Source of the DNA: Dryomyza anilis | Lineage: Eukaryota > Arthropoda > Insecta > Diptera > Dryomyzidae | Direction of reading: 5' to 3' | NCBI GenBank assembly: GCA_951804985.1 | Contig: OX638131.1 | Span: 106,660,464-106,724,463 of the forward strand | DNA length: 64,000 bases | Part shown: positions 54,950-64,000 of the stretch, one piece after another | Position numbering within the stretch: position 1 is the first letter of the stretch | Layout: each line of letters starts with the position of its first letter | Notes under the pieces: generated by a model | Databases searched by the model: none | Seen by the model: only the letters and a program-made list of their open reading frames with translations | Told to the model about the DNA's origin: nothing | Translations under genes and position numbers: made by a program

Positions 54950-55610
54950 AAAGAGTTCCGACAAAAGAGAGGTATCCAAAATGTAAATTCCAAAAGATTG
55001 TTTCAAAAATGAGTTCCAAAAGTGTATACCGAAAAATAATTCTAAATGTAAGTTCTAAAAAACAGTTTCGAAAGCAATTTCCATAAATACGTTCCAAAAA
55101 AGAATAATTCCAAAAGATTGTTCCGAACATGAGTTCTGAAAATGAGTTCCAAAAGTGTATACCGAAAATAATTCTAAAAGTGTTTCTAAAACACAGTTTC
55201 GAATGTAATTACCGTAAATAAGTTCCGAAAAAGAATAAAAATAGCAAGCGCAGAAACGAGTTTCAAAAATGAATACCAAAAATGAATTTCAATGGACCGT
55301 GCTGCAAGAGAGTTTAAAAAAGCCTCTAATGTTAGTACAAAAAGTCCTAAAAGTGAGTTCTGAAAAAGAGTATCGAATGTTAATTTTAAAAAATATCGAA
55401 GGCTAGTTCAAAGAACTGTTTTGAAAATGAGTTCCGTGAAAGTGTCGCTAATGTTAATTTAAAAACAAAATTAGAATTCCAAAAAAGAGTTTTAAAAGCG
55501 AGTAAGAATTAAAAAATACCGAAAATAATTTAAAAAAAAAATTCTGAAATTGAATTCCTTAAGATGTTTAAAGAGAGTTCTGAAAGGAAGTTCTAAAAAA
55601 GAGAGATTTC
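54950..55610 (+). repeat. degenerate GAGTTCCGAAAATGA repeat, locus 2
   Basis: Recurrent GAGTTCYRAAAATGA, AGTGTATACCGAAAATAATT and CGTAAATACGTTCC/ CGTAAATAAGTTCC phrases. A block at 54990-55110 is repeated in diverged form at 55127-55235 (about 120 bp). The minus-strand frames rich in E-L-I-F-E-T come from the repeat. Confidence 0.75.
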
Positions 55611-55689
55611 TTAACAGACATTTGTGGATTTTCTTTTCTTTTTTTAAAAACATATTTTTTGTTCAAGATTTAAATGAGACAAGAATAGA

Positions 55690-56137
55690 GCTATATATGT
55701 ATAATAAAAGGGAAAAACAAATAAGGGAGAAATATTTCACAGTCATGATAGACTCACGATGTACGGAAAAACAACCTGACGAATCGAATAGGCAAGTACG
55801 CGTTGCAATAAACCAAACTTGTACTACTGTGTAGTGAATTTAAAACTGTTTAGTGGCTGTAAAACTGTGCGTTGCCTGTAAAACTGTCGGTTGTTGTATA
55901 CGTTATATATGTATATATTTAAGCATATACACCAACCCAGAAAAATATTTGTTTTATACTATTAAACAATTCGTAAACCCAATTAATTATATTAATAGAA
56001 TTAATTATATCAATAGAATTAATTATATCAATAGAATTAATTATATTAATAGAATTTTGCATTGATTAATCTCAGTTGCTAAATTTGGAATTAATTAATC
56101 TCAGTTGTTATATTTACGTTCAATATTTTTCTGTGTA
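55690..56137. mobile_element. decayed family A-related element with GGTTGGTGTA hairpin
   Basis: The right end CAATATTTTTCTGTGTA (56121-56137) matches family A. Inside are ACGAATCGAATAGGCAAGTA then CGCG, AAAACTGT phrases and a GGTTGTTGTATACG...CATATACACCAACCC hairpin (55889-55938), all shared with 58440-58680. A 17-bp tandem, AATTAATTATATCAATAG-like, fills 55978-56056. No clear left TIR was found. Confidence 0.55.
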
Positions 56138-56275
56138 TGAACAATTTTTCTCTACTTCTCCCTGTATCAATTGTCTATTAATTGATATTTTCTGTACGAA
56201 CTTTTCATCATTACCTTTATAAGAAATTTGTCGCCTTTTTTAATTCCCATTCTATAACAATCATGTAAAACTGTC

Positions 56276-56455
56276 GGTTGGTGTACGTGATATATATGTA
56301 TATATTTTAGCATAGAAACCAACCCCGAAAGGATTTCTTTTATACTATTAAATAATTCGTATATCCAATTAAATATTTTAATATAATTAATTATTTTGTA
56401 TAAATTAAACTCAATACACAGAAAAAATATTAAAGGTAATATTTTTTTCTGTGTA
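56276..56455. mobile_element. family A fragments: hairpin plus 41-bp TIR-only palindrome
   Basis: A third GGTTGGTGTACG...AGAAACCAACCCC hairpin lies at 56276-56325. At 56415-56455, TACACAGAAAAAATATTAAA joins TATTTTTTTCTGTGTA with almost no interior: the two terminal repeats of a family A element back to back, as expected from an internal deletion. Confidence 0.6.
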
Positions 56456-56690
56456 TATAAACAAATTTTCTCTATTACATTCTGTTTCAATTGTCTAGCA
56501 ATTGATATTTTTCTATACGAACTTTTCAACATTACCTTTAAGATAAATTCATTTCCTTTTTTAATTCACATCTGTATTACTTTATATTTGTCCTACTTTG
56601 TGTTATAAAATGTGTAAAAAAAATAAGGTACAAAATTTAGTTTCAAGGAAAATTTACAGTTTCTGCGTCATTTGACGAATCAATAGAATT
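56456..56690. other. AT-rich spacer
   Basis: A segment (56460-56560) is a diverged duplicate of 56140-56230: CAATTTTTCTC..., TCAATTGTCTA, TTGATATTTTTC and CGAACTTTTCA..ATTACCTTTA are shared. No gene. Confidence 0.5.
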
Positions 56691-56802
56691 TGTCACCAAA
56701 GAATTCCTTGCATAACTGACGTTGGTGGCCTAGAGAATGCGCCGTTCGTTGTAAAGTTAATTCAATTACTCGAGACACTCACAAGTACATGTGCATAAAT
56801 TT

Positions 56803-56835
<33 letters not shown>

Positions 56836-57230
56836 TATATGTATGTATGTATGAATATGACATCAATAACAAACTAAAAAAAAAAAAACATCACAAAAAA
56901 TATGCAGAAAACTGTCAGGCTGACTGTCAATTTGTAATGTTGTCATTGCCGAAGCTTTGAGAATTTTTCACGTATATCTAGTATGTAGTTTCCTTTTATG
57001 CGATTTTGACACTGATGTATGCGGGCAGCAACTATGACAGTTCAGTTCATTTCAGACCAGGAGTGGGTGGCGGCGGTGGTCTGAGGAAGACCAACAGACT
57101 TGTGACAAAATAACAGAGCAGCGTAGAAAAAAAATACAAAGGTCGTAATAGACGACAGACAGTCAAATGACAGCCATTAAGAGTGGGAGAAACAGGCTGT
57201 TGCTGAGTTTTACTATAGGATACAAGGCAA
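56691..57230. other. balanced island with (GACA)n microsatellite
   Basis: (ACAG)n occupies 56808-56834, followed by GTATGTATGTATG. A GC-richer patch at 57030-57200 includes GGAGTGGGTGGCGGCGGTGG (57060-57079). No frame, splice pair or promoter is convincing. Confidence 0.4.
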
Positions 57231-58274
57231 AATATTTAAAAAAAATAAAAAAAAACTAACAAAATTCAAATAAGTGTTTTATTTTTTCTACTCAACTTCA
57301 CAATATTTTTTTTGAAGCTCAACTAAGTGCGTCAACCAACAGCTGTTGACACTTTATAATTGTGGGCAGCAAAAAGGCTGCTGTCATTTCAATTTTGAAA
57401 GGCTTTTTTTCTAAAACTATGCGGAAAAATAGTTTTTTTTATAGCAATTATGAAAAATATTTTGTTTTTTTCTGTTAAATATTTGACTTGGTATGCGATA
57501 AGTAGGGGCCATTTATTTTTTTTTTTTAATTTTTCGATTTTCAGTTATGAAAACGAAAACGTTTAAATGGCATTTTTAAAAAATTTTAAATGTTTTTGTT
57601 GTAAATATTTTGAAATTGTAGTTTAGAAAATTCCACAAAAAAAAACTATGATTCTCAAGAATCATGTTTTAGGATAAAGAAAAATTTTTGGATTGGTATT
57701 TTCCGTTGATTAATTTGATTGTAATATGGAATTTCAAATTTTATGATCAATATTTGTTCATATTATTTATAAATAGCAAACAAAAATTCTGTTCAAACCT
57801 GGTAAAAATTGTCTGAGGAGGGAGTTATCATCGGGAACTAATCGTTATATAGGGTAAAGCGGAAATAAATTGAAATGATATTCGGAATTTAATAATTTGT
57901 ATCATAAGTTTAGAGTTTATACTACGGAAACATAAATTATTTTATATTATAAAATTAGAATTAAAAAAAATAATAATAATCAGAAATAGTGCAACGAAAA
58001 TTCAAAAATTTTCAACTTGTGTTGCAAATATCCTGAAAATTCTGAAAATATTAGAATATCTGCATATTTCTAAATTAGCCTTAACAATTATAAGTGAAAA
58101 CTACTTTTGTAAAGTGGTATAATTTTGAAATATAAAAGTGGGAATTATCTGCTACAAAAAAGGAGAACTATCACAAAATTTGTATTTTAAACTGTTAGTT
58201 AAATGTATGTGCTGCTTAACTACGAACTACTTTCATTAGATTTGACACACTACAAATAAAAACGCAATATAAAA
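57231..58274. other. AT-rich non-coding stretch, no gene
   Basis: Plain AT-rich sequence with homopolymer runs. A small hairpin CTATGATTCTCAAGAATCATGT occurs near 57645-57667. Nothing else recognised. Confidence 0.4.
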
Positions 58275-58802
58275 TACACAGAAAAAAAAATCGTAAATAT
58301 AACTAAAAATGTACATCAATACAATTACATTTTTGCTGAATCTGCGCCGACTAAATTATTAACTGCATTAGCAATCGCATTTGCTGGCAACAGCTGTTTT
58401 CGCGACGCGCTGGTGGTGTGTATATTCGCTTAATTTAGTGTGTCAAAGTTGAAGACATTCGCACAATGTGCCGAAAAACGTCCCAACGAACCGAATAGGC
58501 AAGCACGCGTCCATCGAACGAATGTAAAAAAATATTGGCTGCAAAGTTGTAGTTGCTTTAAAACTGTGAAGAATCTGTAAAATTGTAGTGTCTTTAAAAC
58601 TGCGTAGTTTGTGAATTCGGTTGGTGTGTATGCTGTATATATACATATACACCAACCCATAGCATATACACCAACCGCAATTTTTTGTAACTACGAATAG
58701 CAAATTTTTTCACTGAAATACTGAATTTTATTGCTGGACTGATTAATGACATGCAATTAATATCTGTTGCTATATTTACGTCGTTTATTTTTTTCTGTGT
58801 GG
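58275..58802. mobile_element. family A MITE copy 4 carrying an extra ~290-bp core
   Basis: Ends TACACAGAAAAAAAAATCGT (58275) and CGTTTATTTTTTTCTGTGTG (about 58801). Family A landmarks are present at both sides (GCTGAATCTGCGCCGACTAA; TTGCTGGACTGATTAATGAC). The core 58400-58680 (GCGACGCGCTGGTGGTG, CGAACCGAATAGGCAAGCAC, GGTTGGTGTGTATGC hairpin) is homologous to 55750-55940. So either this is the long form of the family or one element captured the other. Confidence 0.65.
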
Positions 58803-59149
58803 TGAAAATAGAATTTTCACACACTCTAAAGTTCACTTTATAAGTGTTTAGACAACGTGTCAGATTTCAATCAAATATCATCAAATATTTTCATAGAAAA
58901 GTTTTTAAATTTGATTTCACCCCTAGCTAAATTTTTGATTAGAGCGATCCAGTTAAGAAAAATTTTTTTTTGAAAGGTTTTCAGCAGTCTAAGACGTAAT
59001 TTGTATCAAAAACTGTCTCTTTTCTGTCATATTCCAAAAATATGCCGGCGATTTGATTTTAAAATTTTATAAAATTTGGAATTCTGCTGACGCTTCCCAA
59101 AAATTGCAGTAATCTGTTCTTGATCAGAAATATAACTGATATATTCGAA
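58803..59149. other. AT-rich spacer, no gene
   Basis: Featureless AT-rich sequence. Confidence 0.4.
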
Positions 59150-59415
59150 AACATGAAATGGTTCTGCTAATTAAAGAATTCTGTTCTTTAAACCATGATA
59201 CAATGTATTGCAGATCAATTCGTAATATTAAGGAATCACTACAAACACACAAATGTTATGAATACATCATCAATTTGATGAATGACTGTAAAAGTGTTTT
59301 TAAATTTGAGAAAGTGTATCTGAAAAATACTTTCATCACATTAATGAACAAATACATAGCTATATAAATATATGTACATCATATTGAAGAATTTTGTTCA
59401 TCAAACCAAATATCA
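59150..59415 (+). mobile_element. dispersed repeat, family D copy 2
   Basis: Shares AATGTTATGAATACATCATC, AATTTGATGAAT, AATGAACAAATACAT, TATATGTACATCATATTGAA and GAATTTTGTTCATYAAACCA with 42878-43110 in the same orientation and order. The 69-codon + frame is not conserved between copies. Confidence 0.65.
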
Positions 59416-59472
59416 ATCCAAAAACTTTTTTTTAATTTTTTTTTAAATTAAAAATTTTTTTATTAAAAAAAA

Positions 59473-59620
59473 AATAATGGCGCATATTCATAAACAATTA
59501 AAAGTCGACTTTAAATTTAAAATCAGCTTTTTGACATTTCATTTTTTGTGAAAATTATCAAAAAAGTCGACTTTAATTTTAAAGTTGACTCTAAATTGTC
59601 TATGAATATGCGCCAATAAT
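59473..59620. mobile_element. 136-bp palindromic MITE with 6-bp AATAAT flanks
   Basis: GGCGCATATTCATAAACAAT (59479) mirrors ATTGTCTATGAATATGCGCC (59614). The arms continue through AAAGTCGACTTTAAA / TTTAAAGTTGACTCTAAA with a further AAGTCGACTTTAA inside, so almost the whole element is a hairpin. Direct AATAAT repeats flank it (59473-59478, 59615-59620), a likely target duplication, though the sequence is simple. Confidence 0.85.
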
Positions 59621-59830
59621 TTTTAAATTTTTTTAAAATTTTTATTTATCATCAAAAATAGAAAAAATTCCAAGGACATTTTTTTTTCAAAAAAAAAAAA
59701 ATATATATATATATTTTTTTTAATACAATTTATTCCAGAAAATATTAAATATAAAAAAAAAACAAAAATGTAATGCACAAAATTCAATTTATTCTCCACT
59801 GAAATATAAATTATTCAGTAGAGAAAAAAA
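59621..59830. other. A/T homopolymer-rich spacer
   Basis: Runs of A and T with (AT)n at 59701-59711. No gene. Confidence 0.5.
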
Positions 59831-60940
59831 AAGATATAAAATCGACTCCTCCAACACCAACAAATGTGCCTGAAAAACCACTTGAGAGACACTTGTTTAT
59901 TACTGTATGTTGTAGGCATACTATTTAATATTGATGTATTTGTTGCTGTTTTTATTAAAGTTGTTGTTGTTATAATTCTTGTAATTTCTGTTGTTGCTGT
60001 TGCTGGTTTTGCGCCTCTGCTGCTCTGCTCATTCAAACACTCGAATCACAAATACTTCAAATGCAATTTCAACAACTGTTGACACAACGTTGGCAACAAT
60101 CACAGCGACAACAAGAGCAACAACTTTAGCAGGAACAGAAAAAAAATATGGAAAACAGCAACAACATCTATAAACTGTTGCAGCAACAGCAGTAGTAACA
60201 ACATTGAAACAAAACAAGGTTGTCGTCGACGAGAACGATTCACTTGACTATGAATAATAAGGAAGCAGTTGTTTGGCAAAAACAACAACAACAAAAAAAA
60301 AGCAACAACATGAACAAAAATAGCAACAACAACTTAACTACTACAACAGCAAGAACTACTTATACAACGACACAAATAATAGTAGCAACAAAAACACTAA
60401 AATTTCTCAAAAAAAAAAAAAAAAAAAAACAGCAACAACTCGTTTAATATCCTGTAACTGTTGTTAGAAAAAATTCTAAAATTGTATTTTTGCCAAGATT
60501 ATATATTGTTGTAGGTTTGTAAGTTGTTGCTGCTAGTTTTTATTTGTATTTATTGCTGTTGCTACTGTTGTCTGCTTTGCTTTACTGAGAGTTTGTCAAT
60601 TCAACAGCGACAACTTTTGAATCAGTAGCAACTATAACACCAAATGTGGGCAGAGCAACAGCTATAGCAATAACATTAATAGTGAACTAAATACCGCTTC
60701 TTTTATAAATATCAACAGCAATATTTGTAATAATAACAGCATTATTGTAGTAACAACAAATAGCATTAGTAATAGTAACAAAAACCACAAATATAATAAT
60801 AGTAATGAGTACAACATCAGTAGTTGTAACAACCAACAGCATCATTAGTAAGTTGTAAAAAAAACAGCAACAGTCAAAGTCATAGCATCATTATTAATTA
60901 GAACAAACAGTGTTCGTAGTAGTAACAAAAAGATAGATAA
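59831..60940 (+). repeat. CAA/GTT trinucleotide-rich region
   Basis: AACAACAACA, GTTGTTGCTG and GTAGTAACAA phrases dominate. Orientation switches from GTT-rich (59930-60000) to CAA-rich (60090-60440), with GTT again at 60510-60570. A23 occurs at 60409-60430. Frames up to 75 codons (Q/N/T-rich on +, V/L-rich on -) follow from the triplets. Opa-type repeats can code for polyglutamine in fly exons, but I see no flanking coding context. Confidence 0.6.
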
Positions 60941-60954
60941 TTCAACAGAATTCA

Positions 60955-61450
60955 TAATACTAACAGCATCATTAGTAGTAACAACAAAAAATAATCATAG
61001 CAGTCACAATAATCAACAAAATTAATAGTAGTAATTGAAACAAACTGTAATTGCAACAAAACGTGTTCGTAGTAGTAACAAAGAGTTAGTTGCAATAAGA
61101 ACAACATCAATAGTAATAATAAATAAGGTCAGTAGAATACGTAGAAATTGTAGTTCTAACATGAACAGCATAACTAGTATTAATTGCATATACAACAAGC
61201 ATCAGCATCATTAGTAGTAACAACAAAAAATATCCATATCAGTCACAATAATCAACACAATTAATAGTAGTAATTGAAACAAACCGTAATTGCAACAAAA
61301 ATGGTTCGTAGTAGTAACAAAGAGTTAGTTGTTATAAGAACAACATCAATAGTAATAATTAATAACGTTAGTAGAATACGTAGAAGTTGTAGTTCTAACA
61401 AGAACAGCATAACTAGTATTAATAGCATATACAACAATTCAACATAATTC
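60955..61450 (+). repeat. ~240-bp tandem duplication within the CAA-rich region
   Basis: Copy 1 (about 60960-61198) and copy 2 (about 61199-61440) share AGCATCATTAGTAGTAACAA, CAGTCACAATAATCAACA, TTAATAGTAGTAATTGAAAC, TTCGTAGTAGTAACAAAGAG, AACAACATCAATAGTAATAA, GTAGAATACGTAGAA and AACAGCATAACTAGTATTAA. The step is 239 bp (GTAGTAACAAAGAGTTAG at 61072 and 61311). The 103-codon minus frame runs through copy 2 only. Confidence 0.85.
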
Positions 61451-62075
61451 ATAATACTAACAACAACATTTGTAGTAACAACAAAAGTATCAGTGTCATT
61501 CACAATAATCAACACAATCAATAGTAGTAATATGAAAATTGACGTCAGCAGTATTAAAATCAAATGCACCATTTATAGTAATCACTACATCATTTTATAC
61601 AAAACCAATATTAATATTAATATTAGTATTAATATTAATTAAAACAACAGATGAAATTAACAAAATTAAAAGTAATGAATACATCAACAAAAGCAGTGCG
61701 TTTATGACATAAATTTTGTTAGTAAATTTAAAGATTGAATATACTTATTTTAGTTACAAGATCGACAAATGGATCGTTAAGTTTTTATATTCCACACTAA
61801 ATTTGTACATTAGAATATATAATATACATTTCACAAACCAGCTTGTCAGTTGGATTAAAAAGAATTGATAAATTATTATAGTTTTGATAATTAATTTCAT
61901 AAGAAAGTAACAAAAATATTTCTTTTTTTGCTTTTTCAATTGAATTATTAGTAAAAACAACAGTAGTAGTCACATAATAGACAGTATAAACATACATATC
62001 GTAGTAGTAATTACAACAATAATATTTAGTAATAGCAACAACTGCTATGAAGTAGTAAAAACTGAACTAGTTATA
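61451..62075. other. AT-rich, partly AAC-rich stretch
   Basis: Includes CAATATTAATATTAATATTA (61597) and scattered GTAGTAAYAACAA phrases. No gene. Confidence 0.45.
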
Positions 62076-62084
62076 ATGACAACA

Positions 62085-62295
62085 TTAGTAATGCTATTAA
62101 CAACAATATTTTTAGTAACAACAAAAGTTGTAATAGTAACAACAAAAGTTGTAATAGTAACAACAAGAGTTGTAATAGTAACAACACAAGTTGTAATTAA
62201 AACAACAAAAGTGGAAATAGTAACAACAAAAGTTGTAATAGTAACAAGAAAAGTTGTAATTGTAACAACACAAGTTGTAGTAGATAAAATAATAT
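62085..62295 (+). repeat. 21-bp minisatellite (AATAGTAACAACAAAAGTTG T)n
   Basis: About nine copies of a 21-bp unit, AATAGTAACAACAAAAGTTG plus T, with minor variants. Since 21 is divisible by three, both strands stay open (V-T-T-K-V-V-I on +, Y-Y-Y-N-F-C-C on -), giving the 98- and 87-codon frames. It is not a gene. The unit contains a partial CAAC..GTTG palindrome. Confidence 0.92.
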
Positions 62296-62640
62296 GTAGT
62301 AATAACTACAATAGTATCTGCTACAATATTTCGAAATGCTACAATATCAATGAGCGGCAACCGTTGAAATAACAACCATTGCTACAATTCCAACCACAGC
62401 TACAACATGTGTCACTCATTCCAATACAAACCCAGTGACACACACTCACACAAACACACTATGTACATTACATATACACAGCCAGACAGACAGACATACA
62501 AAAACAGACAGACATATGATAAGTTCAGGCTTGTTGTATAAAAATGTGTTGCTGATTGTGTCATTTCAGCGACACTTGATTCGTGCATAGGGTAGAGTGC
62601 AGGATGTGTTGGATGCAAGGATATGTTTTAATTTTTTTTT
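62296..62640. other. balanced spacer with CAGA/CACA simple repeats
   Basis: CACACACTCACACAAACACA (62439) and CAGACAGACAGACATAC (62482) patches. No gene. Confidence 0.5.
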
Positions 62641-63190
62641 TAATTTTAGATAAAGAATTATATAAATTATAAAGAATAATTTAAAAAATAAATTAAATTT
62701 AAAAAGAAATTAAATAAAAAATAAATTAAAAAAATAAATGAAAAAACAAAAAGATAATATAAATAGAAAAAATAATAATAAAAAAAAAAAAATAATAATA
62801 ATAAAAAATAAACATAAATAGAAAAAAATAAATAATAAAAAAATAAATAAATAAAAAAAGTAAATAAAAACATATTATAAAAAAAAATAAAAATAAATTT
62901 AAAAAAAATGTTATTTATAAAAAAAAAATAAAATATAAAATAATTAAAAAATAATAAAATAATTAAAAAAAAATAAAAAAATATAAAATTAAAAAAAAAT
63001 AATAAATTAATAATAAAATATTATATTAAAAATAAAAAATGAATACATATGTAAATTAATATAAAAATGAAATAATAAAATAAACAAAAATGAGCTAAAA
63101 AAAATATTTTATAATTAAAATGTAAATAAAAATATATATAATATTAAAAAAAATATATATATAAAAAAAAATAATTTAAAAAAAAATACT
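62641..63190. repeat. A-rich low-complexity tract (AAATAAATAAAAA type)
   Basis: About 550 bp of strongly A-over-T skewed AAATAAAAAA-like sequence with no G or C for long stretches. It is the mirror of the T-rich tracts at 19.4-22.1 kb. No gene. Confidence 0.8.
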
Positions 63191-63259
63191 TTGGATTTAT
63201 GGTTTTGTGTGTATGGTATAAACAGGAGATTGAAAAAAAGAATATATAAAATAAAAAAA

Positions 63260-63870
63260 TGTCTAATTTTGAACCCAGTTAAAGATAAAGCATGTTTAAG
63301 AAATGCATATTACCGACATAATCTAGTTAAGAAAATTGTTTATAAGGCATAATCTTTTCATAAAGGAATATTAAATTTTTACTCATGTTTTAGACAATTA
63401 AATTACCTTTGCAATAATAATAATATATAATAGTTTGGCACTACAGTCCTATAAGAACTAAGGCCGAGCTCTCTCACAATTTTGAGCTGTGCGTGTTATA
63501 TTTGTACTCAAAGTGGTGGGACCTACAGTTTATTGCAAAGTTTTACTCTCGTAGGTTTGCCATTTACTGCCGAGAGGTAGCGCGGTATAGAAAAATGTTT
63601 CTATGAAAAGATGTTGTTAGCCCCAGTCCAGGCTTGAACCGGGGACCTTTCGGCTCGCAGTCCAACGCACTAACCACTGAGCTACCGCGGCTACAATGGT
63701 GTATCAAATTTTCGAACCGTATGATTTCTTTCTTTTTTAAAATGTACGTAAAGTTGAAATTAACCAAAATTAAAATAGACATTTTAAATTTGTCATTAAT
63801 TTTCTCAATATTTATTTACGAATCAAGCAATTGTTTCTAATTTTCAATGATAGATCTGTTCATTCCGAGT
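63260..63870 (+). mobile_element. old dispersed repeat, copy 2, interrupted by a SINE
   Basis: Left part: ATTACCGACATAATCTAGTT, AAATTACCTTTGCAAT (to about 63412). Right part: CAATGGTGTATCAAATTTTC, AAATGTACGTAAAGTTGAAA, TTTGTCATTAATTTTCTC (from about 63694). Together they reconstruct the uninterrupted order seen at 29280-29510. The insertion lies inside the CCTTTSCAATGGT phrase. Confidence 0.75.
63428..63695 (-). mobile_element. tRNA-derived SINE, second full-length copy
   Basis: On the minus strand it reads TAGCCGCGGTAGCTCAGTGG (start about 63693), with the A box at 63674-63684 and the B box GGTTCAAGCC at 63631-63640. The same body and 3' end follow (GACTGTAGTGCCAAACTATT near 63428-63450), then an ATTATTATT tail. 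It differs from the 8.8-kb copy at several sites and lacks part of the middle (GCTCTCACCGGCCGTTCGGA). The target duplication is only about 4 bp (ATTG). The 72-codon minus frame containing R-G-S-S-V-V-S-A-L-D-C is a SINE artefact. Confidence 0.9.
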
Positions 63871-64000
63871 ATTTTCTTACCAATCACAGTGATTTTAACC
63901 TAGTAAGAAATAATTAAACAGTGCAGGATCTAATGATTTGGTGATTGAGTTTTTTGACTTCAATCTGTTGAATTATTTCTGCAGCATTACTTAACAGTTT
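63871..64000. other. window end, no feature
   Basis: Short unremarkable AT-rich sequence. Confidence 0.5.

Noticed and set aside
57040..57075. Initiator-like TTCAGTTC at 57041
   Set aside because: No DPE at +28 (CGGCGG instead), no TATA box upstream.
63564..63782. 72-codon minus frame containing R-G-S-S-V-V-S-A-L-D-C-E-P-K-G
   Set aside because: This is the translated pol III head of the tRNA-derived SINE, a well-known false protein.
1..64000. CRISPR array, operon, phage or bacterial gene cluster
   Set aside because: No spacer-repeat pattern, no Shine-Dalgarno-led gene strings, and eukaryotic SINE/MITE content throughout; the tandem arrays lack unique spacers.

Overview
This window looks like nuclear DNA from a higher fly (Diptera, plausibly a calyptrate such as a blow fly or house fly; inference only). 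It is very AT-rich. It carries trinucleotide runs of CAA/GTT/CTG type, palindromic TA-flanked MITEs, a tRNA-derived SINE, and short GC-richer islands with fly promoter and Polycomb/trithorax-type motifs. No convincing multi-exon protein gene is visible. The longest open frames (up to about 300 codons) lie inside minisatellites whose unit length is a multiple of three, or in 11-bp arrays, and are artefacts. The simplest reading is a very long intron or regulatory gene desert.

Layout. 0.6-4.4 kb: decayed AT-rich repeats with an 11-bp minisatellite that has a 429-bp higher-order repeat. 4.5-5.3 kb: a GC-richer island followed by a near-consensus recursive splice site on the + strand (junction 5212/5213). 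5.3-7.25 kb: a roughly 15-bp 'ACAATTCTTCCCCG' minisatellite, related to arrays at 40.3-41.2 and 41.6-42.0 kb. 8.5-10.8 kb: a long-inverted-repeat element interrupted by a SINE with a 13-bp target duplication. 11.2-14.1 kb: a T-rich degenerate satellite invaded by a foldback element and a MITE. 14.9-19.1 kb: GAGA and Zeste-like motifs, then a TATA-less initiator+DPE promoter (+1 near 17986) and a roughly 1.1-kb A-rich leader-like stretch. 20.0-20.9 kb: an 11-bp (TTTTATATTTA)n array. 22.3-23.6 kb: a GC-richer island with a 24-bp array repeating CACTCG. 24.0-26.6 kb: about 326 copies of an octanucleotide. 26.8-26.95 kb: a compact Pho/Zeste/GAF cluster resembling a Polycomb response element.

28.08-29.0 kb holds a satellite of six units of exactly 154 bp. 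29.1-33.7 kb and 51-59 kb are rich in MITEs whose termini resemble TACACAGAAAA...TTTTCTGTGTA. 36.9-38.3 kb is a 15-bp minisatellite open on both strands. 38.5-40.1 kb is the most gene-like part: a minus-strand frame (38946-39321) with two hydrophobic segments, an upstream acceptor-like site and a downstream AATAAA, and a + strand signal-peptide-like mini-ORF at 39994. The rest is AT-rich filler, decayed tandem repeats (45.6-48.4, 49.4-49.8, 52.8-53.1, 54.9-55.6 kb), a CAA-rich region (59.8-62.4 kb) and a second SINE copy nested in an older repeat at 63.3-63.9 kb.

If the splice and promoter calls are right, a + strand gene would span much of the window, with the islands acting as cis-regulatory DNA. 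That link is inference. Calls were made by eye, without database search, so boundaries of degenerate repeats are approximate.
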